In this document: positions 1 through 8,085 of the stretch, piece by piece | How the letters are laid out: every line of letters begins with the position of its first letter | Numbering within the stretch: the first letter of the stretch is position 1 | Origin: Clostridiaceae bacterium | GTDB taxonomy: Bacteria; Bacillota; Clostridia; Lachnospirales; Lachnospiraceae | Direction: 5' to 3' | DNA length: 64,000 nt | NCBI GenBank assembly: GCA_009911305.1 | Contig: QXXC01000010.1 | Location: forward strand, 1 to 64,000 | The notes under the pieces: model-generated | What the model was told of the DNA's origin: nothing | The model's input: the letters and a program-made list of their open reading frames with translations, nothing else | Database searches by the model: none | Program-made: the position numbers and the translations under genes

Positions 1-912
1 AACGAGGAAATGGTCGGCAACGACCGGATCGTGCGCTTTTCCCTTACCGCCCGCGACGGCTACGAGCCGGTGGGCTTCATTGACCCCAGCAATAACGAGC
101 TGGGGGGCGTATGGCTGCCCATGTTCTACGGTTCCATTTTGGGAGCGGACGGAGCTACCCCGAAGATGGTAAGCCTTGCAAACTTGCAGCCGACCTATAA
201 CAACACCACGGACAAGGAAAAGACAGCTATTACCAATTTCAGCAGCCGGGCGGCGTTCCTGGGCGGGCCGATTGTGGAAACCATTATCGACCTTTTGATC
301 ATGTTCGCAAAAACAACGAACTTGCAGGAAGCCTATGGGTACGGAAACTGCAGCGGCTACGACGCCAGCCAGTCCCCGACCTACGGAGTAAAGCGGAACG
401 CCGTAGTGGGCGGCGGGCAGTTCTACGGAACCGACGATAAGCTGAGCTTAAATAAGATTTTCCACAGCATAGTCCTGGGCAGCTACCAGCAGTGGATGCG
501 CGACCCTTACGAAGTAGTTGTAAACGGGCGGGTGAAGGTAAGCAAAAATTACACCTACGATCCGACCGGGGCAAAGTATACGGATACAGGGATCACCGTA
601 CCGGATAACAAGACCTGGGACACGAACCACAACGCCCTGGACTACCCGGCCCATTTCAGAACCGTACCGGGATACGGCAGTATCCCGGCTTTAGGAATGG
701 ACGGAGGGAGCAGCGCGACCGGAGGCTGTGACGGGCTTTGGAGAAAAGACCCGAAGCAGACGTTTACGGGCGTCTGCCTACGGTTCGGTGCTTGCAACAT
801 TGGGCTTGCTTGCGGACCGCGGGCGCGGGCTTGGAACTACGGTGTCACGCATGCGAACGGGAGCCTCGGCGCCGCCGATCTTCTTTTACCACCTGTCGGC
901 GTAGCCGTTTAG
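1..912 (+). CDS. DGR target protein, phage receptor-binding/tail type (5' partial)
   Basis: The frame is open from the first base, so the gene starts upstream; 303 residues are visible. The C-terminal 50 residues contain the variable repeat (768-876), which copies the template repeat at 1017-1125. The variable segment reads GVCLRFGACNIGLACG and onward to GAA, a Cys/Gly/Trp-rich pattern typical of C-type-lectin-fold DGR targets. By position, just before XkdX and the lysis genes, it is probably the phage tail or receptor-binding protein whose binding face is diversified. The family assignment is by pattern only; the N-terminal part (GSILGADGATPKM region) was not matched to a named domain. Confidence 0.85.
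   Translation, partial: NEEMVGNDRIVRFSLTARDGYEPVGFIDPSNNELGGVWLPMFYGSILGADGATPKMVSLANLQPTYNNTTDKEKTAITNFSSRAAFLGGPIVETIIDLLIMFAKTTNLQEAYGYGNCSGYDASQSPTYGVKRNAVVGGGQFYGTDDKLSLNKIFHSIVLGSYQQWMRDPYEVVVNGRVKVSKNYTYDPTGAKYTDTGITVPDNKTWDTNHNALDYPAHFRTVPGYGSIPALGMDGGSSATGGCDGLWRKDPKQTFTGVCLRFGACNIGLACGPRARAWNYGVTHANGSLGAADLLLPPVGVAV
768..876 (+). repeat. DGR variable repeat (VR)
   Basis: This 109-bp stretch aligns without gaps to the template repeat 249 bases downstream. There are 14 differences. Thirteen fall where the template has A (for example AAT to GCT three times, AAT to ATT, AAC to TAC, AGT to GGT, AAT to CAT, AAC to AGC, ATC to CTC, CCA to CCG). One is T to G (TGG to GGG at VR position 858). 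The 3' end is invariant and GC-rich (TCGGCGCCGCC), as expected for the initiation-of-mutagenic-homology segment. It lies at the extreme 3' end of the target gene. Confidence 0.95.
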
Positions 913-1016
913 GGGGTCTGGGGGTGCGAAGCAATTCCCCCAGGAGATACCGGAGCTTTGAAGCAGCGTAAATTATAAGCAACAAAATATAAGGGGATAG
1001 GGGCGGCGTCACCTGG

Positions 1017-1125
1017 GGGCGTCTGCCTACGGTTCGGTAATTGCAACAATGGGCTTAATTGCGGACCACGGGCGCGGAATTGGAACAACAGTGTCACGAA
1101 TGCGAACTGGAACATCGGCGCCGCC
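1017..1125 (+). repeat. DGR template repeat (TR)
   Basis: This is the non-coding donor copy between target gene and reverse transcriptase. Read in the target frame it would encode many Asn codons (AAT/AAC), the usual design of DGR templates because A-mutagenesis of AAY gives most residue types without stop codons. After the shared GCCGCC end the two copies diverge (TTTTTTCTATTC here, GATCTTCTTTTA in the target), resembling the IMH*/IMH difference. It is probably part of a longer template RNA reaching toward the reverse transcriptase gene. Confidence 0.95.
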
Positions 1126-1318
1126 TTTTTTCTATTCATACGGTTCATTAACTTAAAGCCGCCCTTATTCCTACACCCCTGGGCGTTGAAATACGCCTTA
1201 ACCGCCATTATTGGAAGGGTAAGTGGTAAATTAACTTGATACAGGGCGCACGGTAAAGCGGTCGCACCTGCCGTGCGTAGAGGATAGAAGAAAAAATATT
1301 CTTATAGGAGTATTGTTT

Positions 1319-2551
1319 ATGCGGAAGAAGGAGCTGTGGCAGAAAGTAGAAAAAGCCGCAACGGAAAGAGGCGTTAAACAGTACAAATATTTGTATCGCC
1401 GTATGCTTGACGAAAACATAATAAGAAAAGCATACAAGAAGCTGCGGAAGGGCAAAACGAAGCGAATAGAGATACAGAAGATAGACGCCGATCTTGATAA
1501 CGAAGTCGCCGCCATGCGGCGCATGATAGAGAATACGAAGCCGCCAGACGTTCCGGTGGAACACCCGGAGCTGGCATATAAGCCGAAAAAGCGCAAGCCG
1601 AAAATCATAAGGGAAAAGGGCAAAACCCGGAAGATATTTATGCCGGAGATACACGAGCAATGGCTGCACCATATAATCGTCCTTATTTTGGAGCCGATTA
1701 TAACAGCCACGGCTTACCCATATTCCTGCGGCAGCTTCCCGAAGCGGGGCGCACATTACGGCAAGAAACGGCTTTTAAAAATTATCCAGGGCGGAAAGAA
1801 TATCCGGAATTTTGCGAAGATTGACATCCGCCATTTTTACGACAGCATACGGCTGGACATTCTTATGCGGGAGCTTCGCATAAGAATAAAAGACGAGCTT
1901 TTTCTATACATTGTGGAGCTTTGCTTACAAGGCTTTAAGAAGGGAATACCGCTGGGCTTCTACATTTCCCAGTGGCTGGCAAATTATTTGTTGGAGCCGC
2001 TGGATCACTTCATAACGGACAAGCTGGGAATACCGAACCTTATCCGCTATATGGATGATATTGTTTTAGGACACGACAACAAAAAGAAGTTGCACCAGGC
2101 AATAGTAGAAATTAAGAAATTCATAGGGCGGAGGTTCCGGCTGAAGCTGAAGCGAAACTACCAGGTCTTTAAGTTCAACTACCAGAAGAAGAACGGGAAG
2201 GTCGTAGGGCGCGTTATTGATTTTATGGGCTTCCTTTTCTTCCGCAACCGGACAACGATGCGGAAAGCTATTATGCTTTCAGCCACCAGGCTGGCCAGCA
2301 AGCTACACGCAGCAAAGGAAGCCGGGAGGGGATATTTTAAGAAACACTTAGAGGCAATGTTAAGCTATATGGGCTGGTTCAGTTGTACGGACACTTACGA
2401 CGCATACCAGGACTATATAAAGCCTTACATAAAAGTAAGACAGCTTAAGAAAATTATTTCAAAATTGACAAGGAGGGCAAACAGAAATGAAGCAGTGGAC
2501 ACAGGAACGAAGCGCAAGCCGGCCGGCAGAATTGCAGCTTGTGGCGCCTGA
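1319..2551 (+). CDS. DGR reverse transcriptase
   Basis: Protein of 410 residues with the RT palm: KIDIRHFYDSI (about 167-177, first catalytic Asp), GFYISQWL (213-220) carrying the Ser-Gln that replaces the usual PQG motif in DGR enzymes, and RYMDDIVLG (243-251) with the catalytic YMDD. ATG at 1319 is preceded by GGAG at 1307-1310 with good spacing; a TTG at 1313 is too close to it. It would copy the template RNA with adenine-specific errors and supply cDNA for the variable repeat. No Avd-like gene lies between target and RT. The 3' end overlaps the next gene by 65 bp. Confidence 0.93.
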   Translation: MRKKELWQKVEKAATERGVKQYKYLYRRMLDENIIRKAYKKLRKGKTKRIEIQKIDADLDNEVAAMRRMIENTKPPDVPVEHPELAYKPKKRKPKIIREKGKTRKIFMPEIHEQWLHHIIVLILEPIITATAYPYSCGSFPKRGAHYGKKRLLKIIQGGKNIRNFAKIDIRHFYDSIRLDILMRELRIRIKDELFLYIVELCLQGFKKGIPLGFYISQWLANYLLEPLDHFITDKLGIPNLIRYMDDIVLGHDNKKKLHQAIVEIKKFIGRRFRLKLKRNYQVFKFNYQKKNGKVVGRVIDFMGFLFFRNRTTMRKAIMLSATRLASKLHAAKEAGRGYFKKHLEAMLSYMGWFSCTDTYDAYQDYIKPYIKVRQLKKIISKLTRRANRNEAVDTGTKRKPAGRIAACGA

Positions 2552-2762
2552 TACTTTCATCCAGCGCCGGAACATTCAGCAGGAGGAACACGAAGCCACG
2601 GAGCAGGCGGCAGCCTATACGGACTTCGTATGCGAGAGCCGGGAGATCAGCGTCGGAGAGTACGAGATGCTTAAGAGCATAGAGGAAATCCGGACGGACG
2701 AGGCAGTGAGCGCAGCTATTGACGAGTACACGATGCAGCTTATGGAAGGAGGGCTTTTATAA
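2487..2762 (+). CDS. small phage protein of unknown function
   Basis: Protein of 91 residues, hydrophilic, Glu-rich, with no membrane segment. A strong AAGGAGG at 2470 gives a clear ribosome site although the gene begins inside the RT reading frame. Its stop overlaps the XkdX start by one base (TAATG), so translation is probably coupled. Place and size resemble the small tail-region proteins before XkdX in clostridial siphophages and PBSX-like elements. I do not recognise a domain. Confidence 0.75.
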   Translation: MKQWTQERSASRPAELQLVAPDTFIQRRNIQQEEHEATEQAAAYTDFVCESREISVGEYEMLKSIEEIRTDEAVSAAIDEYTMQLMEGGLL

Positions 2763-2905
2763 TGGCTTCGATTTTAGTAAACAGCCTTAAGAGGCTTTAT
2801 GCAGCAGGCAGAGTCACCAGGGAACAGATCGGGGAACGGGTAGAGAAGGGAACCATCACCGAAGCCGATTACCAGGAGATCACGGGGGAGGAATATGGAG
2901 AATAG
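2762..2905 (+). CDS. xkdX: XkdX-family phage protein
   Basis: A 47-residue protein beginning MASILVNSLKRLYAAGRV and ending EITGEEYGE. The pattern of a short amphipathic helix with Tyr-Ala-Gly-Arg-Val, a TREQI turn, then ITEADYQEITGEEY is that of the XkdX family found near tail genes and holin in PBSX-type prophages. It starts on the last base of the previous stop codon and overlaps the next gene by 11 bp. Its molecular role is not established. Confidence 0.8.
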   Translation: MASILVNSLKRLYAAGRVTREQIGERVEKGTITEADYQEITGEEYGE

Positions 2906-3089
2906 GAGCAGCGGCCCGCTGGAGATAGTAGAGCAGCAGAACGCCATTATAAGAATCCAGAGCGGCGTTATTGACGAGCTTTTCTTGCTTCTTATGCAAC
3001 ACATAAGCGCAGAAGAAGCGGACGGCCTTCCGTGTATTGCCAGGATTAACCAGGCGGCGGAAATCCGGGCGGGAATCGGCTTAGACTAA
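2895..3089 (+). CDS. small phage protein, hypothetical
   Basis: Protein of 64 residues, starting inside the 3' end of xkdX with GGGGGAGG just upstream. The middle (NAIIRIQSGVIDELFLLL) is an amphipathic helix. It is part of the compact tail/lysis gene row and I do not recognise a family. Tight overlap and an independent ribosome site support it being translated. Confidence 0.65.
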   Translation: MENRSSGPLEIVEQQNAIIRIQSGVIDELFLLLMQHISAEEADGLPCIARINQAAEIRAGIGLD

Positions 3090-3181
3090 TATTTCTACAC
3101 TAAAAGGCAAAAGGCCCAGGAAACGGCGCAGGACGCGCCGTGGAAGGGGCTTATTTTATTGCAAGAAGGGAGGGCAAAAGC

Positions 3182-3490
3182 ATGGACACACCCATCACCA
3201 GGGCAGAGCATCAGGAATTTGCAAAACGGCAGGACGAGGAAAACAAGCGGCAGAACAAGCGGATCGACGAGCTGGAGGAAACCGTGCGCCAGATTGGAAC
3301 GCTTACCGCTTCCGTTGAAAAGCTGGCCGTAAGCATTGAGAGCATGGCGAAGGAGCAGGAGCAGCAGGGAAAACAGCTCCGGGAGCTTGAAGCAAAGGAC
3401 GGCGAGATGTGGCGGAAGATTGTAGGCTACATAGCAACCGCCATTGTCGGCATTGTTATCGGCTTTGTTTTCAAGCAGATCGGGATGTAA
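3182..3490 (+). CDS. hemolysin XhlA-like phage protein
   Basis: Protein of 102 residues: a long heptad-rich helix (about 10-75, ELEETVRQIGTL, SVEKLAVSIESM, KQLRELEAKD) followed by one C-terminal membrane segment (about 80-98, IVGYIATAIVGIVIGFVF). This coiled-coil plus single-span design is that of XhlA/holin-accessory proteins next to phage holins. ATG at 3182 is chosen because GGGAGGG precedes it; a longer in-frame start lacks one. It likely acts at the membrane with the downstream holin. Confidence 0.72.
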   Translation: MDTPITRAEHQEFAKRQDEENKRQNKRIDELEETVRQIGTLTASVEKLAVSIESMAKEQEQQGKQLRELEAKDGEMWRKIVGYIATAIVGIVIGFVFKQIGM

Positions 3491-3560
3491 CAGGGCAACC
3501 GCGCCGGAAGGTTGGGAAACCCCGGCGCAAAAAAAATAAACCTTAAAGGAGGACAACACC

Positions 3561-3800
3561 ATGAAACAGATTAACTGGGTAAAGAAACTTACAAGCCGGA
3601 AACTTTGGACGGCGGTCGCTTCCTTCGTTTCCATGATGATCCTGGCAACGGGCGGAGCCGAGAACACGGCGACGCAGGTAACGGCACTTATTATGGCCGG
3701 TGCTTCCGTTATTGCCTACATTATCGGGGAAGGATTGACGGATGCGGCAAACATTGAGGGCGAGGTCGGGATCGAGGTCCAGGAGGATACCGAGGAATAG
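3561..3800 (+). CDS. phage holin
   Basis: Protein of 79 residues with two short hydrophobic segments (about 17-32 and 42-60) split by a Gly/Asn/Thr turn, and a strongly acidic tail. AAAGGAGG lies ahead of the start. Small size, two membrane spans, charged tail, and position directly before the endolysin fit a phage holin that permeabilises the membrane for lysis. The exact holin family was not assigned. Confidence 0.82.
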   Translation: MKQINWVKKLTSRKLWTAVASFVSMMILATGGAENTATQVTALIMAGASVIAYIIGEGLTDAANIEGEVGIEVQEDTEE

Positions 3801-3810
3801 GAGGCAGACC

Positions 3811-5166
3811 ATGGGCATTATTTGGGGAGGCGTAGAGCGTGAGCTTTACGCCTTTTACAGTAGCAAGGGACTTTGTAACAATGGCATTTTCGGGCTGTTC
3901 GGCAACTTTTACGCAGAGAGCAGGATGAACCCGAAGAACCTGCAGAACAGCTTTGAAAAGAAACTCGGCTTTACAGACGAGAGCTACACGGCAGCAGTTG
4001 ACAATGGAAGCTATAAGGACTTCGTACACGACGGTGCAGGCTACGGCTTACATCAATGCACATTTTGGAGCCGGAAACAGGCTATGCTTGCTTTCCACCA
4101 GGCAAAGGGCGTATCCATTGGCGACACCTTGACGCAGGCGGAATTTATTTACAAGGAGCTTTCCGAGAGCTTCCCGGCAGTCCTTAAAGTTCTTAAGACA
4201 GCCGCCAGCATCCGGGAGGCTTCCGATGCCGTACTGCTACAGTTTGAGAAACCGGGGGATCAGAGCGAAGCCGTCCAGAAGAAGCGGGCGGGCTATGGCC
4301 AGGAGTACGAAGCTCTTTACCAGAAAGAAGGAGGGAACGAAGGTATGACAGAGGCACAGGCAAGACAGAAGGTCGTAGGCATTATGCAGGGCTGGATCGG
4401 GCTTAAGCGTTCCGACAAAAGCCACGCCCCGATCATTGACACATATAACGGCGATAAGCCGCTGCCCAGGGGGTACAAGGTTACTTACACTGACGCATAC
4501 TGCGCCACCACGACCAGCGCGGCGGCGATCAAGGCAGGCTATACGGATATTATCCCGGTAGAGTGTTCCTGCTATTATTTGATTGAGAAAGCCAAGGCTA
4601 TGGGCATTTGGCAGGAAAACGACGCATACATCCCAGCACCGGGCGACGAAGTTCTTTACGACTGGGACGATGGGGCGAACTTTGCTACCACGGATTGCAC
4701 CGGAACACCGGAACACGTCGGCATGGTTGAGGCAGTAAGCGGAAACACGATAAAAGTTATGGAGGGCAACATGAGCGGCGGAGTCGTAGGACGCAGGAAC
4801 CTGCAGGTCAACGGCAGATATATCCGGGGCTTTATTTGCCCGAACTACGCCAGCAAGGCGACGGAGAAAGCTCCGGAGAAAAGCATAGACGAGATCGCCA
4901 CGGAAGTCCTGGCAGGAAGATGGGGGAATAACCCGGAGCGCAAGCAGAAGCTGGAGGCGGCCGGCTACAACTACGAAGCCGTCCAGGCAGCAGTAAACCA
5001 GAAAGCGAAAAGCGGAGCTTCTGCAAAGAAAAGCGTTTCTGCAGTAGCCCAGGAGGTACTGGCAGGCAAGTGGGGCAATAACCCAGCCAGGAAGAAAGCC
5101 CTGGAGGCGGCCGGCTACGATTACAACGCCGTCCAGGCGGAAGTAAACAGGCTTTGCCAGAAGTAG
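3811..5166 (+). CDS. phage endolysin: tail-lysozyme domain, CHAP-like domain, two CW_7 repeats
   Basis: Protein of 451 residues. Residues 1-165 (GLCNNGIFGLFGNFYAES) resemble the phage tail lysozyme domain. Residues 185-345 look like a CHAP-type amidase/peptidase: Cys in DAYCATTTSAAA and His in GTPEHVGMVEAV are candidate catalytic residues. The C-terminus has two CW_7 (Cpl-7) wall-binding repeats, each with EVLAG(R/K)WGNNP and LEAAGY. ATG at 3811 follows AATAGGAGG, 11 bp after the holin stop. The two enzymatic domains suggest dual glycan and peptide cleavage of peptidoglycan. Confidence 0.9.
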   Translation: MGIIWGGVERELYAFYSSKGLCNNGIFGLFGNFYAESRMNPKNLQNSFEKKLGFTDESYTAAVDNGSYKDFVHDGAGYGLHQCTFWSRKQAMLAFHQAKGVSIGDTLTQAEFIYKELSESFPAVLKVLKTAASIREASDAVLLQFEKPGDQSEAVQKKRAGYGQEYEALYQKEGGNEGMTEAQARQKVVGIMQGWIGLKRSDKSHAPIIDTYNGDKPLPRGYKVTYTDAYCATTTSAAAIKAGYTDIIPVECSCYYLIEKAKAMGIWQENDAYIPAPGDEVLYDWDDGANFATTDCTGTPEHVGMVEAVSGNTIKVMEGNMSGGVVGRRNLQVNGRYIRGFICPNYASKATEKAPEKSIDEIATEVLAGRWGNNPERKQKLEAAGYNYEAVQAAVNQKAKSGASAKKSVSAVAQEVLAGKWGNNPARKKALEAAGYDYNAVQAEVNRLCQK

Positions 5167-5297
5167 TCACATTTTCACAAAGGAAAGCCCGGTATTTTGT
5201 CTATTTCAGTGAATAGATGAAATCGGGAAACAGGCGTATAATTGTGCGCCAGAGGGGGGTATAAGGGGGTAAAACCCCAGCCCCGAAAAGCGAGAAA

Positions 5298-5336
5298 AGC
5301 CCCGCTGCCGTTTTGGCAGTTGGGGCTTATTTTTTA
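5298..5336 (+). terminator. intrinsic terminator after the phage lysis genes
   Basis: Stem AGCCCC..CTGCC / GGCAG..GGGGCT with a TTTT loop is followed by TATTTTTT. It ends rightward phage transcription and lies at the convergence with the leftward small genes; its T tract overlaps the end of the leftward gene at 5327. Confidence 0.85.
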
Positions 5337-5521
5337 ATTCCAGATATGATTATTTTGTCGCCATCGAAAGAGGCTACGACGCTTCTATTATTCAGATCCA
5401 CACCCAGGGCAGCCGCCCAGGGCTTCGGTACTGAGAGCTTGAAACCAACGGAACCAGAGCCGCCCTTATTGGCGATTAAGTTAAGTTCCCTTGTTTCAAT
5501 TCCTTCTGTTGTTTTCTTCAT
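5327..5521 (-). CDS. small AbrB/SpoVT-like phage protein
   Basis: Protein of 64 residues. The second half (SVPKPWAAALGVDLNNRSVVASFDGDKIIIS) has the swapped-hairpin pattern of AbrB/MazE-type DNA-binding proteins: a V-P-x-P-W-A-x-x-L-G turn, then a beta hairpin with F-x-x-D-x-I-I-I. The first half (GIETRELNLIANKGGSGSVGF) is also predicted beta. AGGAAG precedes the start. It may be a phage regulator; the assignment rests on short-pattern similarity. Confidence 0.65.
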   Translation of the reverse strand: MKKTTEGIETRELNLIANKGGSGSVGFKLSVPKPWAAALGVDLNNRSVVASFDGDKIIISGIKK

Positions 5522-5556
5522 TTCCTACACTTCCTTTTGCGACGTCGCAACGAATT

Positions 5557-5790
5557 TTATATAAAAGAGGCTTCCCGGCCGCCCTTCGGTATAGCCCGAC
5601 GGGTAGAGCTTGCATAGCTCGGCTTCACATCACCTATTAACCTTTCTTCCACGCGCCAGGCGCAGATCCTGCGGAGGTTTACGAGTTGCACCGTTTCCCC
5701 GGACGGTTTTAAGATTTTCCCATTAAAAATCAGTAAAACTTGTTGAACGACACTCAGGCCGGGAAGCCTTGATTTATACATAGCACCCAT
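5557..5790 (-). CDS. possible small phage protein
   Basis: This would encode 77 residues (or 74 from a second ATG), ending 35 bp before the AbrB-like gene. The N-terminal half is hydrophobic/charged like a folded protein, but the C-terminal part is low-quality and no strong ribosome site is seen. Placement in a leftward phage gene row is the main support; it could be non-coding. Confidence 0.35.
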   Translation of the reverse strand: MGAMYKSRLPGLSVVQQVLLIFNGKILKPSGETVQLVNLRRICAWRVEERLIGDVKPSYASSTRRAIPKGGREASFI

Positions 5791-5870
5791 CCCACAAGCT
5801 GGGGAGCTTGCTTTACTTCTACCCGCCGGGCTTTGGACCGGCCGTCGGTGGTTTAGTGCCAGGGCAGCAG

Positions 5871-6167
5871 CTACGCCGCCGCCCGTTCAATTTTAAATAA
5901 CCAGTTTTCCTCGTCTTCGGTTACAAGCCCGAAGTATTCATCCGTCCGGGTAAAGTTGTATTCGATACCGAAGAACTGAAGGAGAACCATTTTATATACT
6001 TCCCATTGAGCCTGGCACCAGTCCGCAACCTTACGCTCGCGCTTGTATTCTTCGGTATAATATTCATTTACCCGGCAGGAGTCCAGAGCTTTGTCCCAGG
6101 ATATAATACAGCACTTAAGCTCCGCCCCTACTTCCGTCTTTAAAAACTTTTCCTTATTCAGCTTCAT
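5871..6167 (-). CDS. small phage protein, hypothetical
   Basis: Protein of 98 residues, Trp/Tyr/Glu-rich (WCQAQWEVYKMVLLQFFGIEYNF-type segment in the middle), with no membrane span. AGGAGG precedes its ATG, 12 bp after the upstream gene. I recognise no domain. Together with the neighbour at 6180 it forms a leftward pair read from the promoter at 6448-6476. Confidence 0.7.
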   Translation of the reverse strand: MKLNKEKFLKTEVGAELKCCIISWDKALDSCRVNEYYTEEYKRERKVADWCQAQWEVYKMVLLQFFGIEYNFTRTDEYFGLVTEDEENWLFKIERAAA

Positions 6168-6179
6168 AATTGCATCCTC

Positions 6180-6401
6180 CTATTTGTTCAGAGCTTTAAC
6201 GGCATTTTTAAAACAACGCTCTTTTGCACTCGGTTCGTTTCCATATTCCCGGCGGCTTTTCCGCTTTCCGTTTTCCATAACCATATATCTCACACAGCAA
6301 TCATCCAAGATGCAAACCACGCAGCGGGAGCAGTTCAGCCCTTCGTAATATTCCTTAAACATTGTATCTTTAACTTTCTTTAATTCAGCCATTTTTATCA
6401 C
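6180..6401 (-). CDS. small Cys-rich phage protein, hypothetical
   Basis: Protein of 73 residues with five cysteines in the first 60 (NCSRCVVCILDDCC), spaced C-x2-C-x2-C-x4-CC, so metal binding is possible. The C-terminus is basic (GKRKSRREYGNEPSAKERC). AAGGTGAT precedes the start. It is first in the leftward block at the phage edge and may be a regulator, but the family is not recognised. Confidence 0.68.
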   Translation of the reverse strand: MIKMAELKKVKDTMFKEYYEGLNCSRCVVCILDDCCVRYMVMENGKRKSRREYGNEPSAKERCFKNAVKALNK

Positions 6402-6447
6402 CTTTCTTGCTTCCGTTTTTTTGTTTCCGTTCCCTTAAGGTGTGTGT

Positions 6448-6476
6448 ATGGTAACTCTGAAAAGACGGTACGTCAA
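6448..6476 (-). promoter_or_regulatory. promoter with overlapping palindromic operator for the leftward phage block
   Basis: On the minus strand TTGACG and TACCAT are 17 bp apart. The -35 overlaps a small palindrome, GACG-TAC-CGTC (6464-6474), a likely repressor site. A start near 6441 would give a roughly 40-nt leader to the 6401 gene. Confidence 0.6.
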
Positions 6477-6562
6477 GTCTTTTTTGAAAGTTTTTTAAAA
6501 GAATTTTTAGTGGCATTTCTTACGGTTATTTACACAACAAATACCAGCGTATTATAAGAAAA

Positions 6563-6596
6563 GAGCCGCGCCGCATCGCGGGCGCGGCTCTTTTTT
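6563..6596. terminator. bidirectional intrinsic terminator
   Basis: A 10-bp stem GAGCCGCGCC / GGCGCGGCTC with an 8-nt loop, A-rich on the left and T6 on the right. It can end leftward transcription of the sugar-binding protein gene and any rightward reading out of the phage. The 6402-6694 gap holds this, the phage promoter and otherwise nothing recognisable; the phage attachment site is probably near here but could not be defined. Confidence 0.85.
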
Positions 6597-6694
6597 CTGT
6601 CCGGCCGGTCTTCCCGGCGTCTGAAACGCAGGGGGCAGGCCGGACAAACACCCCTTTACCTGTAACAGCTCCAAATCCCCGCTGCTACTGCCCT

Positions 6695-8062
6695 TTACTG
6701 GGCATAATACATATCGTAGTCTTCCTTAAATGCCGCCGCTACTGCGTCCAGCTCAGACTGGATCTCCGCGGTATCCACCGTATGGGAGGAAGCGGCCACT
6801 GAGAAGATGTTTGTCATAGATTCCGCAAATTTTGTGGAGAATACAGAGTAGGATGGCGTTCTCGGACGGGGAACCGCTGTGTTCTGAAGCTGCTCCACGA
6901 ACAGGGCGCGCGCGCCCTCCTTGTACTCTGCCATGGCCTCTGTCTCATAAGAGGAAGCGCGGGTAGCCGGCTTCGCAACCGCTGCGGCATAGGTTGCCAC
7001 ATTGTCCGTGCTCATCAGCCACTGAAGGAATTCTCCCGCTGCCTCTACGTTCTGGCAGTCCTTGCTGACTGCGGCAGACCAGTCGCCGCACGGGGAAACT
7101 GCCTTTTTAGTCTTATCCGATACCGGATAATAGGTTACGCCCCACTCAAAATCAGCGCTTCCCTCTAAGATTGCCACATCCCAGGAGCCGCCCAGCATGG
7201 TCGCGCAGGCGCCGTTTAAGAACTCATCCTGAATCGGGTCAATATTCGCATATCCCTTGGCAATCAGGTTGGCAAGATACTCGGCTGTCTCCACGCATTC
7301 GCTGCTGTTGACATAACCGTCTGCCTGGGAACCGTCCTCGCTGACGAAATCCTTGCCGTTGGAGATAAACATGGGCTCCAGCGCATACGGAAGGCCCTCG
7401 CCGTGATCCATGATAATGTGGGTTCCCACATAATCCGCTGTGGTACATTTCTCAGCAATCTCCTCCAGCTCGGACCAGGTCAGCGGGTTATCCAGCGTGC
7501 GGGACTCGATGTCCGCCACATCCACGCCGCAGGCGCTTAAGTAGTCTTTATTATAATACAGGGCCACCGACGACTCCGTCGCGGAGATGGCGTACAGCTC
7601 CCCGTCATATGTACACTGCGCTACCGTAGAAGCCGCAAAATCAGAGAGGTCTTCCTCGCCGAAGAACTGCGAGATCGGTACGATAATGCCGTTGCCGGCG
7701 TAGTAAGATACCGTCGGGCCGTCTACGAAAAAGATGTCCGGAAGATCGTTGGACGTAACGGCTGTGGTAATCTTGTTCTCATACGCATAGGAGTCGGAAC
7801 GGTCAATCGCCTCACGGCTTACCTGAATCTCAGGATGCGCTGAGTTCCACTCTCCAAGCTTCTCCACCCACCATTTCTCCACGGCCTCTTTATCCGTCGG
7901 ACTCCATATGGATAAGGTGACGCCTCCCTCCTGTGCTGCCGGGGCATCCGAACCGCCGCCGCTCTCAGCCGGCTGGGCGCTGCCGCCGCCACCGCCACAG
8001 GCTGTCAGGGACAAAGCCATCGCAGATGCCAGAACCAAACTGGCTGCATTCCTTTTCTTCAT
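6695..8062 (-). CDS. extracellular sugar-binding lipoprotein of an ABC importer (family 1)
   Basis: Protein of 455 residues with a lipoprotein signal: MKKRN, hydrophobic core, then LTACGGGG with the acylated Cys at about 21. The mature part has the solute-binding family 1 layout (LSIWSPTDKEAVEKWW start, LPDIFFVDGP, AISATESSVALYYNKDYL). ATG at 8062 has AAGGAGG at correct spacing. No permease or ATPase genes adjoin; a terminator follows it, so it is monocistronic and must work with an importer encoded elsewhere. Paired operators upstream suggest LacI-type repression. Confidence 0.88.
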   Translation of the reverse strand: MKKRNAASLVLASAMALSLTACGGGGGSAQPAESGGGSDAPAAQEGGVTLSIWSPTDKEAVEKWWVEKLGEWNSAHPEIQVSREAIDRSDSYAYENKITTAVTSNDLPDIFFVDGPTVSYYAGNGIIVPISQFFGEEDLSDFAASTVAQCTYDGELYAISATESSVALYYNKDYLSACGVDVADIESRTLDNPLTWSELEEIAEKCTTADYVGTHIIMDHGEGLPYALEPMFISNGKDFVSEDGSQADGYVNSSECVETAEYLANLIAKGYANIDPIQDEFLNGACATMLGGSWDVAILEGSADFEWGVTYYPVSDKTKKAVSPCGDWSAAVSKDCQNVEAAGEFLQWLMSTDNVATYAAAVAKPATRASSYETEAMAEYKEGARALFVEQLQNTAVPRPRTPSYSVFSTKFAESMTNIFSVAASSHTVDTAEIQSELDAVAAAFKEDYDMYYAQ

Positions 8063-8085
8063 ATCATTTTCCTCCTTAAATTTGT

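Noticed and set aside
6402..6694. Prophage attachment site
   Set aside because: No tRNA or direct repeat could be identified, and the other phage end is outside the window.
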